DNA from: Vescimonas coprocola
GTDB taxonomy: Bacteria > Bacillota > Clostridia > Oscillospirales > Oscillospiraceae
DNA length: 64,000 nucleotides
Assembly (NCBI RefSeq): GCF_018408575.1
Contig: NZ_AP023418.1
Location: forward strand, 1,950,415 to 2,014,414
Direction: 5' to 3'
In this document: positions 38,008 to 46,220 of the stretch, one piece after another
Position numbering within the stretch: the stretch's first letter is position 1
Layout of the letters: each line of letters begins with the position of its first letter
Notes under the pieces: generated by a model
Seen by the model: only the letters and a program-made list of their open reading frames with translations
Databases searched by the model: none
What the model was told of the DNA's origin: nothing
Translations under genes and position numbers: made by a program

Positions 38008-39543
38008 TTATGGTTGCTGATCGGCCTGCGCTCCCCTGCCGGGGGCATCGCTGCGGTTGACTACAAAAATTCCCACGCATACCAGTACCAATGCCGCTAA
38101 ACTGTACGGGGTAAAGGCCTGCTGTCCCTCCCGCAGGAGCAGCGCCGACAGAAGCACGCCGAACACGGGATTCAAAAAGCCGTATACCGCCACCCGCCCC
38201 ACCGGATTGTACCGGGTCAGGGCGCTCCAGATGGTCTGGGCCACGGCGGACAGCAGCACCATGTATCCCAACAGCAGAAGGGACTGCCCGGTGAAATGCG
38301 GCAGCGTACCGCCGAAGCACAGTCCCGTCAGCAGCAAAAGCCCCCCGCCCACGATGAACTGATATCCGCACAGGGTCAGGGTGTCCTCTCCCTCGGCATA
38401 CCGCTTGAAAAGCGAGATGGAGAAGCCGTTGGCCAGCGCCGCCAGCAGCACCGCACCGTCCCCCAGCAGGGTGAATCCTCCGCCCAATCCGCCGCCGGAC
38501 AGATGATCCCGGAGCTTTTTCAGCACCTCCTCCGGGATACCGGCGCCGTTATCGCTGACGGAGATCACCAGCTTTCCGTCCTCTGCGGTGGCCGACACCT
38601 TCACGTGCAGCGGGTATTCATCCTCCCCGGCCCCGTGCAGGATGGCATTTTCCACCAGCGGCTGGATGGTCAGCACCGGGATCATCAGCTGCCCGCAGGC
38701 GGAAACGTCCCCCACCTCGAAGGAAAAGCCGGGCCCCAACCGCTGGCTCTGCAGGGTCAGATACTGCCGGGCGCACTGCATCTCCTCCGCCAGCGTGCAG
38801 ATGGAGTCCTTGTAGTAGTACGCCCGCCGCAGCAGATCCGCCAGATCGCAGATGAGATCCGCCGTCTGGGGCGCTCCCTCCCGATAGGCCGTCCTCATCA
38901 GCAGATTCAGGGTGTTAAACAGAAAGTGCGGACTGATCTGGGACTGCAAAAACTTAAATTCACTGGCGTGCAGCGTCCGCTCCAGTGCCAGCTTCTTCTC
39001 CACCTGACGGGCGTATTCCCGCCGGGTCTCCAGCTCCACCTCGGAGGTGGCCACATACCCGGCAAAGACCTGCAGCATCTGCATCCTGGCATCCAGCTCT
39101 TCCGCAGAGAGCACCCGCAGCGTCCCCGCCAGCGCCACCATTTCGTCGTAATCCAGCTCCAGCTCCTGACAGTGCCGGCGCAGTGTGCTGTAAAACGCCC
39201 CCTCGGTATCCCGTGTGAGGAACTGCCCGTATGTCAGGCTGAGCCCTCTGGCCTCCGGCAGCGGCACCGGCACGGAGATCACGCTGATGCCCATGTGACA
39301 CTGGGACACCGTACACCGCTGCTCGGCGTCCAGCCCGAAGCTGTGGTTGCAGGCCAGACAGTGCTGAGCGCCCTTTTCGCTGCTGATGACCCTGCGGCAG
39401 AAGCCGGTAAACACGTCCAGCCGCAGCGGCCCCTGATAGTGTCCCTCCTGATCGATAAAGGACACGCTCTGCCCCGTCACATTGGAAAATGTGCGGTCCA
39501 TCTGCTGTAATAACTGATTCAGCGCATGGCCTGTTACCGCCAT
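38008..39543 (-). CDS. Chimera: PocR/LytS-type histidine kinase fused to half an EamA transporter
   Basis: A 511-residue protein made of parts that do not normally join. Residues ~1-170 are a PocR-like ligand sensor ([22 protein letters not shown] and CNHSF, with Cys residues). Residues ~170-345 are a LytS/YesM-type kinase: [18 protein letters not shown]-like His box ([19 protein letters not shown]), [10 protein letters not shown] (N-box) and [16 protein letters not shown] (G1). The ATP lid and the final G-box are missing. From [16 protein letters not shown] on, it is a five-segment EamA (DMT) domain, the typical second half of a drug/metabolite transporter. The simplest reading is a deletion that fused a kinase gene to a transporter gene in frame. 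Kinase activity is doubtful. Confidence 0.8.
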   Translation of the reverse strand: MAVTGHALNQLLQQMDRTFSNVTGQSVSFIDQEGHYQGPLRLDVFTGFCRRVISSEKGAQHCLACNHSFGLDAEQRCTVSQCHMGISVISVPVPLPEARGLSLTYGQFLTRDTEGAFYSTLRRHCQELELDYDEMVALAGTLRVLSAEELDARMQMLQVFAGYVATSEVELETRREYARQVEKKLALERTLHASEFKFLQSQISPHFLFNTLNLLMRTAYREGAPQTADLICDLADLLRRAYYYKDSICTLAEEMQCARQYLTLQSQRLGPGFSFEVGDVSACGQLMIPVLTIQPLVENAILHGAGEDEYPLHVKVSATAEDGKLVISVSDNGAGIPEEVLKKLRDHLSGGGLGGGFTLLGDGAVLLAALANGFSISLFKRYAEGEDTLTLCGYQFIVGGGLLLLTGLCFGGTLPHFTGQSLLLLGYMVLLSAVAQTIWSALTRYNPVGRVAVYGFLNPVFGVLLSALLLREGQQAFTPYSLAALVLVCVGIFVVNRSDAPGRGAQADQQP

Positions 39544-39605
39544 TTTGCTCCCTCCTCCATCATCGGCTCCCAGACCCTACCCGGAAGCGCTTTCCAAAAG
39601 GGGAC

Positions 39606-39634
39606 TTGCCAAAACAAATGGCCTATGCTATAAT
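39606..39634 (+). promoter_or_regulatory. Promoter of ridA
   Basis: TTGCCA (39606-39611), a 17-bp spacer and a perfect TATAAT (39629-39634), 55 bases before the ridA start. Confidence 0.75.
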
Positions 39635-39688
39635 CGTCCCCGACATTTGGCAGTCATCACTGCTGTACACCAGAAAGGAGATCCTCCC

Positions 39689-40069
39689 ATGAAAAAAGCT
39701 ATTTCCACCAACGGCGCTCCTGCCGCCATCGGCCCCTATTCTCAGGCCATCGACTGCGGTGAATTTGTATTCACCAGTGGCCAGCTCGGTCTGGACCCCG
39801 CCACCGGTAAACTTGCAGACGGCGGCGTACAGGCTCAGGCCACGCAGGCTATGAAAAACATCCAGGCGGTTCTGACCGCAGCCGGACTGACTCTGGATAA
39901 CGTGGTCAAAACTACCGTTCTCCTCACGAATATCGCTGATTTCGCCGCCGTTAACGAGGTCTACGCCTCCTTCTTTGAGGGAACTACCTACCCCGCACGC
40001 TGCGCCTATCAGGTGAGCGCACTGCCCGCCGGGGGGCTGGTGGAAATCGAGACCATCTGCCAGAAGTGA
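39689..40069 (+). CDS. ridA: RidA-family enamine/imine deaminase
   Basis: A 126-residue RidA (YjgF) protein, which forms trimers and hydrolyses reactive enamine/imine intermediates such as 2-aminoacrylate. The family landmarks are present: [87 protein letters not shown] with the conserved Arg and Glu. Length is normal. AAAGGAG lies eight bases before ATG 39689. It is transcribed alone from its own promoter, divergent from the chimera gene. Confidence 0.95.
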   Translation: MKKAISTNGAPAAIGPYSQAIDCGEFVFTSGQLGLDPATGKLADGGVQAQATQAMKNIQAVLTAAGLTLDNVVKTTVLLTNIADFAAVNEVYASFFEGTTYPARCAYQVSALPAGGLVEIETICQK

Positions 40070-40257
40070 TCGCAGCACTTGCCTGCATTATACCCTCATT
40101 CCGGCTTTTCTGTCAACGAAAACTCCGGTCGGGCCGCTCATCTGACCCGGCTGCCGCCCTGCGTGCAAAGCCGTGTCCGCCCTGCTGGCCTCTGGAAAAC
40201 ATTGGATAAATCGGCTGCATCGTTCCGGGAATTTTCCGAGCTTTTCCGGATGTATTT

Positions 40258-40284
40258 GGCCCCCGGTCATGCCGGGGGCCTTTT
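40258..40284 (+). terminator. Terminator downstream of ridA
   Basis: Stem GGCCCCCGG, loop TCATG, complement CCGGGGGCC, then TTTTCTT. It lies about 190 bases past ridA with nothing recognisable in between. Confidence 0.75.
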
Positions 40285-40304
40285 CTTATCTACACAGCCA
40301 CGCA

Positions 40305-40338
40305 CAAGAGGGACGGTCCTTACGGACCGTCCCTCTTG
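40305..40338 (-). terminator. Terminator after the DUF4430 wall protein gene
   Basis: A 15-bp stem CAAGAGGGACGGTCC with a TTAC loop, 43 bases beyond the stop codon of the leftward gene. T-rich flank is weak. Confidence 0.65.
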
Positions 40339-40380
40339 CTTACAGGAAAGATATCGAGAGATATCGGGAAAAGCGGGATA

Positions 40381-43300
40381 TCAGTTTTCCTTCTTGCGCC
40401 GCAGCATCAGACCGGCACCCAGAGCGCACACCAGCATACCGCTCACCCACAGCATCAGCTGACTCTCATCACCGGTGGCGGGGGTATCGGGTGTGGTGGG
40501 CTTCTCCGGCTGCTGGGGCTTGCCGGGCTCCACGGGAGTGGTAGGCTCCTCAGCGCCGCAGCGGCTGCACTTGCCATCCTTGTAGTCGTGGCCCAGAGCG
40601 GGAATCACCTCGCCCTGCTTCACCGTGACGCCACAGACCTTGCAGACCTCGTCGCCGGTGTAGCCGTCCTCGGTGCAGGTGGCATCCTTGGTGCCCACCA
40701 ACTCCGTGTCGTGACTGGTGGCGGGGATGACCTCCGTCTTGGTGTCGGTATGCTCCTTGCCCTCGAAGGTGACCTTGGCGGTGTAGGTCCGCACGCCGTC
40801 GGCCTCGCAGGTGGTCGCAGTGGTCACCTCGTTGGTAACAGCAGCGTTCACCGTCTCCACATGGGAATCATCATTGCCGCAAGTAAAGGTGGCAGAAGCG
40901 GTGAAATCATCGTTCCACTTCCACACCGGGGCGCCATAGGTATGACCCGTGGCGGGGATAGCCAGCTTCTCCAGCGTTGTCTCGGTCTTGCCATCGGCAT
41001 CGCTGAACAGCTTGCCGCAGACCTCACACTTCCAGTGAGCGGAGGTGCCGGCGGTCTCGCAGGTGGCAGGCACTGCCTCCACGGCGGTCAGCTGGTGACC
41101 CTTGGCGGGGACAGGCTCCGTCTTGGTATCGGTGTACTCCTTGCCCTCAAAGGTGACCTTGGCGGTGTAGGTGCGGGTGCCGCCAACCTCGCAGCTGCCC
41201 TCCGTAACCTCGCTGGTCACAGTGGCATCGACCTTCTCCACATGGGAAGTATCATTGGCGCAGGTGAAGGTGGCAGAAGCGGTGAAATCATCGTTCCACT
41301 TCCACACAGGCTCGCCATAGGCGTGGCCGGTGGCGGGGATGGTCAGCTTCTCCAGCGTTGTCTCGGTCTTGCCCTCGGCATCGCTGAACAGCTTGCCGCA
41401 GACGTCGCACTTCCAGTAAGCGGAGGTGCCGGCGGTCTCGCAGGTGGCAGGCACCTCTGCCACAGCGGTCAGGGTGTGACCGGCGGCGGGAATGACCTCG
41501 GTCTTGCTGGAGGTATACTCCTTATCCTCGAAGGTGACCTTAGCGGTATAGGTGCGGACGCCGGTGGTCTCGCAAGCGGCGGGCGTGGTGACAGCGCTGG
41601 TCACCTCGGCCGTGACGTTTTCCACATGGGTGGCGTCGTTGGTGCAGGTGAAGGTGGCAGTGGCCTTGAAATCATCCGTCCACTTCCACACCGGCTCACC
41701 ATAGGCGTGGCCGGTGGCGGGGATGACCTCGGTCTTGGTGTCGCTGCACATGGTGCAGGTGTAGGTCATGACGCCATTCTCGGTGCAGGTAGCCGCCGTG
41801 GTGACCTGACCGTCATTCCACGTGTGCTGGCCGCTCTCCGTGGGGCAGGCCACGTAGTACATCCGCACTACATCGCCGTCCTTCAGCTGGTAAGTCCCCA
41901 GTGTGGCATAGATGGGCTGGCCGTTGTCGTAGCGCTCAATGGGCATCTCCCCATTGACGGTGAACATCCAGCCGGACCAACTGCCGAAGGCGCTGTCGCC
42001 GCCGGTAAGGCTCACGCTGTTGGGATCGGTGATACCGGAGAGATAGGTGCTGCTGCCGGTGTAGGTATACTGGTTCTCCGTCAGAGCCGCCATCACGGCA
42101 TCCGCTGCCGTGCGGTGATCTCCGGTGGAGCAGGTGTAGGTGGCGCCCTCCAGATCGGTGAAGTCCTCCTTGAAGGTGCTGCCCTCCACATTCACGGTAA
42201 CGGTCAGGGGCTGCAAATTGGGATCCTCGATGCCCTCGGTGCCGATGACGGTGACGGTGGTGGAAATGGGCTGCTTGTAGAACTGGGCAAACTGCTCATA
42301 GTCGGCATTGCCCTGGAACTTCTCGTAGTATTTGGCGTACTGGGTGTAGGTCAGAACACTGTCCACGGTGATGCGGGTGTTGTACTTGGGCTGGGTCACC
42401 CGCAGCGTCTCGTGGGCCACCACAGCGTTGTTGCTGGAGCGGAAGCAGCGGTACTGCTGAGCATCGTACCAGCCGGGAATATCGTCCGCCTTGACGCCCA
42501 CGGCATTGTAGCTGTCCATGTTGCGGATGAACTTATAGCCGGTGGTGGCGGGGACGATCTCGATGAAGGAGCGCATATCGCCGGTGACGTGGTCACGGTC
42601 GGCGTTGGCCTTGCGGATGCCCTCCCAGTACACATCCTCGGTGCATACCAGCCTCATGAAGGCGGCGGCAGTGTCCAGTTCCTCCTGGGTCAGAGGCTGA
42701 ACGGTGAGGGTGATATCCTTGCTGGCCAGCACCGGCATGGAGGCGTAATCCGTACCCTCGCCGCTGGGGCGGGAGAGGATCTTCATGGTGATGGTGACGG
42801 TCTTGGCCTCCTGACCGGGCAGGGGGCGATAGGTCAGCATCCGGGCCACATTGGCCGTGGTGGGACCGGCGGACACCACCACATCGGCGTCGCTGGTATA
42901 CAGCATGATGGGGGTGTACTTGCCGTCGAAGCCCTGCTCATAATCCCGGTAGGAAATGGCGCTGAGCTGCTTGGTGGTGGGCAGCTGGATGTCGGAGACC
43001 ACGTTTGTGGTGTCGATCTTGGAATTGTCACGGGGATCCTTTAGGCCGATCTCACGCACCGCCGTCTCCAGCAGTGCCTGATAGTCCATGGCGGGAGGCG
43101 TATTGTCACCCTTGACCACCACGGTATAGACCATGTTCAGGTTCAGATCCTCCCGGCCGTTATAGACCAGCTTCAGGGTCAGGGTCACGCTGGTGTCCTT
43201 CTTGGGCTGGGCCACCGTGACCGTATAAGGGGCAAAGTAGGGGTAAGAGACCTCCTTGAAGGAGATCACGCCGGTGTTGCTGGAGGTCCACGTGGCGGTG

Positions 43301-45723
43301 GTCCACAGTTCCTGATCCGTACCGCTGCTGTAGTCCACCTTGCTCTCGTCCACGCCGGCCTTCAGGGGATACTTGGGCAGGCTGGTGAGATCGGAGGCAC
43401 TCTCCACCGTCTCAGGCACACGGATGCGGGCCGCCACGGTACGCAGAGCCTCCATGGCCTTTTCCTCGTCCAGAGGAATGCTGAACAGGCACCCGGTGGA
43501 CTCCTTGGTGTAGGTATTGCAGGTCAGCACCAGCGTAGGCCGCACGGTGCCGGAAGCCGCCGTGGTGCTGCCGTTTTCGTTCCACTTATACTGGATGGTG
43601 CCGTCGGCCGTGATGCCCACGTGGTTATAGCTGCTGTAAGACGCCTCCTTCATGCTGACGGTGACGTCCGTGATCCCGGCAGCCTCCAGCTTGGCCCGGA
43701 GCATGGTCAGTGCATTGGTGTCCTTGCCGTAGGTGACGTTGTAGGTGCCGCCAATGGCCTTCTCGGCGGCCTCCAGCTTGGCCTCGGCCTCCAGCTGCTC
43801 CGGAGACTTGCTCTCCGTCCAGACGGCATAGAGGTTGTATGTCTCGCCGTCCTCGCTGCCTTCGTCCCAACCGTCACCCTCCTCGAAGGGGCGGTTGATG
43901 GTGGCGCCGTCGGCATACTTGACGGTGCTGCCGTAGCTGCTCTCCGCCCAACCGGCGAAGGTATAGCCCTCCCGGCTGAAGCCGCAGGGCGTCAGCTGCA
44001 CATCCTGACCGAAGGGTGCCGTCTGGTCGGCCATGGTGCCGGTGGTGGTGTTCTTGTCGCTGTACTTGACGTTATACTTGATGATGTACTGATAGTCACG
44101 CCACTTGGCGATGAGAGTCACCTCGTCGCCGCTGAACACGGTGTCCTTGGTGACGGCCTCACCGAAGGAGCCGTCGGCATTCTTGATGTACCAGCCGTCC
44201 AGCGCCTTGTTGGCGGGGTAGTAGTAGCTACTCAGAGAGGGCATGCTGGAGAATACCTTGTCCGGCGTCACGGTCTTGTCCCTCAGCGTGTTCTTATAGC
44301 CGTTGCCGTCGAAGTGGACAGTGATGCCCTTGGTCCAGTGGGCGTACAGATGGAAGCCATTTTCGGCGTCCTCGGCGGTGAACTTATAGGACGGGCCCAC
44401 CGCATTGCCGCCCTCCGCCGCATCGAACCAGCCGTCAAAGATATAGCCGGTGCGGACGGGGTCCTCAATGGCGTCAAACTTGGTGCCGCCGCCCTCCTTA
44501 AGGATGTAGTTGTAGTTGCTGCCCACGATGCAGGTGCGGGTGCCGTTCTCTGCACCGTCATAGTTCGGGTGCAGCGTCACATTCACCGGCAGGCCGTACC
44601 AAGCGGCGTAGAGGGTGACCGTCTCCCCCTGCTTGGTGGTCAGGTTCTTCACCGGCTTCTCGTCGGCATAGCTGCCGCTGGAGGCGCCGGAGGATGCGCT
44701 CCAGCCGTTGAAGTAGTAGCCGGGGCGGGTAAAGGTGTTCTTGGGCAGCGTGACCTCCTGATCATAGGTAGCGGGGATGGAGTCCATGGCTCCCTGGCCG
44801 CCCTCACCGCCGCTGAAGGCGATGGTGTAGGTAATGGGGCTCCACTGAGCGGTGTAGATGACGTCGCCGGAGATCACCGTCTCCGCCGTCAGCTTCTCCT
44901 CGCCGTTGAACCAGCCCTCGAAGGTATAGCCCTTCTTGGTGGGGTCTGCGGGAATACGGCTGCCGATGGCGCTGTTCTGGGGGACCAGAACGGTGGTGTC
45001 GGTGTCGCCGTTGCGGAGCGTAACGGTGTAAGCGTCCGACCACACGGCGTACAGATCCAGATCCGTCTCCGTGGTGATGGCGGCGCCGTCCTCATAGGCC
45101 ACAGCCCCGTCGGCGGAGGTGGCCCAACCGGCGAAGATCTTGCCCTCGCAGGTGAAGGTATTGGCCTTCAGGGTGCCCTTGCCGCCGAAGATCTTCTGCG
45201 TGGCGGTGTCCTCCGTGCCGTTGTTGGCGTGGAAGGTCACCACCAGCGCCTCACCGGCGGAGAAGTTCCGCAGATAGACGCAGTCGTCGAACTTGTCGCC
45301 GCTGATGTCCTTCTCATACCGCACGGTCAGCTTGTCGCCCCGCTTGGCGTCCAACTCCAGACCCTTCCAGTTCTTGTCGCCGCTCTCGCCGTCGACGAGG
45401 GTGGTGCTGCCCAGTGTGATGGTGCACTTGTCGTATCTGGCCTCGGAGGAGACCTTATACTCGAAGGACAGGTGGGTATCTTCTGTAAAGGTCAGGGTCA
45501 GGGTGCTGGAGGAGTAGTTCTTTCCGGCATTGCCGGACATGAGGACCTCCTCGCCGTCCTTGGTACTGACCTTCCATGCGGTGGTGCCGGCGCCGGGATC
45601 AGCGGCGATGGGGAGCCCGTCGAAATAGTCGTCAACGGACTTCTTGGCCGCAAAGACCGACGTGGGGATCAGGCTCACCAGCATGATCACCGTCAGCACC
45701 ATGGAGAGCAGTCTCTTTTTCAT
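40381..45723 (-). CDS. Wall-anchored DUF4430 protein, likely corrinoid-binding, under a B12 riboswitch
   Basis: A 1,780-residue secreted surface protein. It begins with a signal peptide (MKKRLLSMVLTVIMLVSLIP..VFAA) and a galactose-binding-like jelly-roll region. Then follow seven or eight InlB/Flg_new repeats (GYTFEGWFNGEEK, GYYFNGWSAS, GYIFDGWFD types) and an Ig-like stretch. Near residue ~1,270-1,370 is a DUF4430 domain (FGSWSGWMFTVNGEMP .. LKDGDVVRMYYV), a family related to the C-terminal domain of transcobalamin. Three AYGEPVWKW-type repeats, two KCDVCGKLFSD units, a Cys-rich unit and a PATGDESQ-TM-RRKKEN sorting tail end it. AAAGGAAG precedes ATG 45723. The cobalamin riboswitch directly upstream ties the gene to B12 scarcity, so surface capture of corrinoids is the likely job. 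Confidence 0.82.
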   Translation of the reverse strand: MKKRLLSMVLTVIMLVSLIPTSVFAAKKSVDDYFDGLPIAADPGAGTTAWKVSTKDGEEVLMSGNAGKNYSSSTLTLTFTEDTHLSFEYKVSSEARYDKCTITLGSTTLVDGESGDKNWKGLELDAKRGDKLTVRYEKDISGDKFDDCVYLRNFSAGEALVVTFHANNGTEDTATQKIFGGKGTLKANTFTCEGKIFAGWATSADGAVAYEDGAAITTETDLDLYAVWSDAYTVTLRNGDTDTTVLVPQNSAIGSRIPADPTKKGYTFEGWFNGEEKLTAETVISGDVIYTAQWSPITYTIAFSGGEGGQGAMDSIPATYDQEVTLPKNTFTRPGYYFNGWSASSGASSGSYADEKPVKNLTTKQGETVTLYAAWYGLPVNVTLHPNYDGAENGTRTCIVGSNYNYILKEGGGTKFDAIEDPVRTGYIFDGWFDAAEGGNAVGPSYKFTAEDAENGFHLYAHWTKGITVHFDGNGYKNTLRDKTVTPDKVFSSMPSLSSYYYPANKALDGWYIKNADGSFGEAVTKDTVFSGDEVTLIAKWRDYQYIIKYNVKYSDKNTTTGTMADQTAPFGQDVQLTPCGFSREGYTFAGWAESSYGSTVKYADGATINRPFEEGDGWDEGSEDGETYNLYAVWTESKSPEQLEAEAKLEAAEKAIGGTYNVTYGKDTNALTMLRAKLEAAGITDVTVSMKEASYSSYNHVGITADGTIQYKWNENGSTTAASGTVRPTLVLTCNTYTKESTGCLFSIPLDEEKAMEALRTVAARIRVPETVESASDLTSLPKYPLKAGVDESKVDYSSGTDQELWTTATWTSSNTGVISFKEVSYPYFAPYTVTVAQPKKDTSVTLTLKLVYNGREDLNLNMVYTVVVKGDNTPPAMDYQALLETAVREIGLKDPRDNSKIDTTNVVSDIQLPTTKQLSAISYRDYEQGFDGKYTPIMLYTSDADVVVSAGPTTANVARMLTYRPLPGQEAKTVTITMKILSRPSGEGTDYASMPVLASKDITLTVQPLTQEELDTAAAFMRLVCTEDVYWEGIRKANADRDHVTGDMRSFIEIVPATTGYKFIRNMDSYNAVGVKADDIPGWYDAQQYRCFRSSNNAVVAHETLRVTQPKYNTRITVDSVLTYTQYAKYYEKFQGNADYEQFAQFYKQPISTTVTVIGTEGIEDPNLQPLTVTVNVEGSTFKEDFTDLEGATYTCSTGDHRTAADAVMAALTENQYTYTGSSTYLSGITDPNSVSLTGGDSAFGSWSGWMFTVNGEMPIERYDNGQPIYATLGTYQLKDGDVVRMYYVACPTESGQHTWNDGQVTTAATCTENGVMTYTCTMCSDTKTEVIPATGHAYGEPVWKWTDDFKATATFTCTNDATHVENVTAEVTSAVTTPAACETTGVRTYTAKVTFEDKEYTSSKTEVIPAAGHTLTAVAEVPATCETAGTSAYWKCDVCGKLFSDAEGKTETTLEKLTIPATGHAYGEPVWKWNDDFTASATFTCANDTSHVEKVDATVTSEVTEGSCEVGGTRTYTAKVTFEGKEYTDTKTEPVPAKGHQLTAVEAVPATCETAGTSAHWKCEVCGKLFSDADGKTETTLEKLAIPATGHTYGAPVWKWNDDFTASATFTCGNDDSHVETVNAAVTNEVTTATTCEADGVRTYTAKVTFEGKEHTDTKTEVIPATSHDTELVGTKDATCTEDGYTGDEVCKVCGVTVKQGEVIPALGHDYKDGKCSRCGAEEPTTPVEPGKPQQPEKPTTPDTPATGDESQLMLWVSGMLVCALGAGLMLRRKKEN

Positions 45724-45810
45724 GTTGCTTTCTTCCTTTCTCTGATACTTTCGTTGTCTCCTGCGGGGAGACATTTCCGCCGCCGGAGGAGAAAATCGGA
45801 AGGAACGGAT

Positions 45811-45855
45811 GCAAAAAAGCGGGTCCGCACCGGCATACCGATGCGGACCCGCTTT
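45811..45855 (-). terminator. Riboswitch expression-platform terminator
   Basis: An 18-bp stem AAAGCGGGTCCGCACCGG (45816-45833) with complement at 45838-45855, one mismatch, followed on the minus strand by T6. It lies inside the 5' leader, ~90 bases before the start codon. Confidence 0.85.
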
Positions 45856-45879
45856 GTTTCCAAGCGGCCCGGCGGATGT

Positions 45880-46050
45880 CCCAGTGTCGGCAGGCATCCG
45901 ATCCAGCGGCCGGCGTATCTGACTTATCCGGCTCGGCCGGCTTCACAGTGACCCACTCGCAGGGCTTTGCGCCCTATTCCGCCTGCCCCGCAGCATGGGG
46001 CAGGCCGCTCGATCTTCTATTCTCTTTTCGGCGGGGCTCGTCCCCGTTCA
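45880..46050 (-). ncRNA. Cobalamin riboswitch aptamer
   Basis: The minus-strand leader contains the cobalamin aptamer core in order: GAAAAGAGAAT, a GCCTGCCCC..GGGGCAGGC stem, GGAATAGGGCGCAAAGCCC, GGGTCACTGTGAAGCC (45939-45954 region), and the B12 box AGTCAGATACGCCGGCC (45908-45924), close to the consensus AGTCAGRAKACCTGCC. A terminator follows at 45811-45855. Aptamer limits are approximate. Identification is from consensus recall, not a covariance search. Confidence 0.82.
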
Positions 46051-46069
46051 GGATGTTTCGACGTTTATC

Positions 46070-46098
46070 AGTATACCACAAGCCTTCCCCCATTGCAA
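46070..46098 (-). promoter_or_regulatory. Promoter of the riboswitch-controlled gene
   Basis: On the minus strand TTGCAA (46093-46098), a 17-bp spacer and TATACT (46070-46075). The transcript would start near 46063, just before the aptamer. Confidence 0.7.
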
Positions 46099-46220
46099 GG
46101 GAGACTTTGCCTCCCCCGCCAGCGTGTATTTTACCCCGCCCCACGCAAAAGCTCCCTGCGCCGGAGCCTTCCCCCCCAGCGCAGGGAGCCTTCTTCACTT
46201 TTGCCAGGATACTTCCCGGC

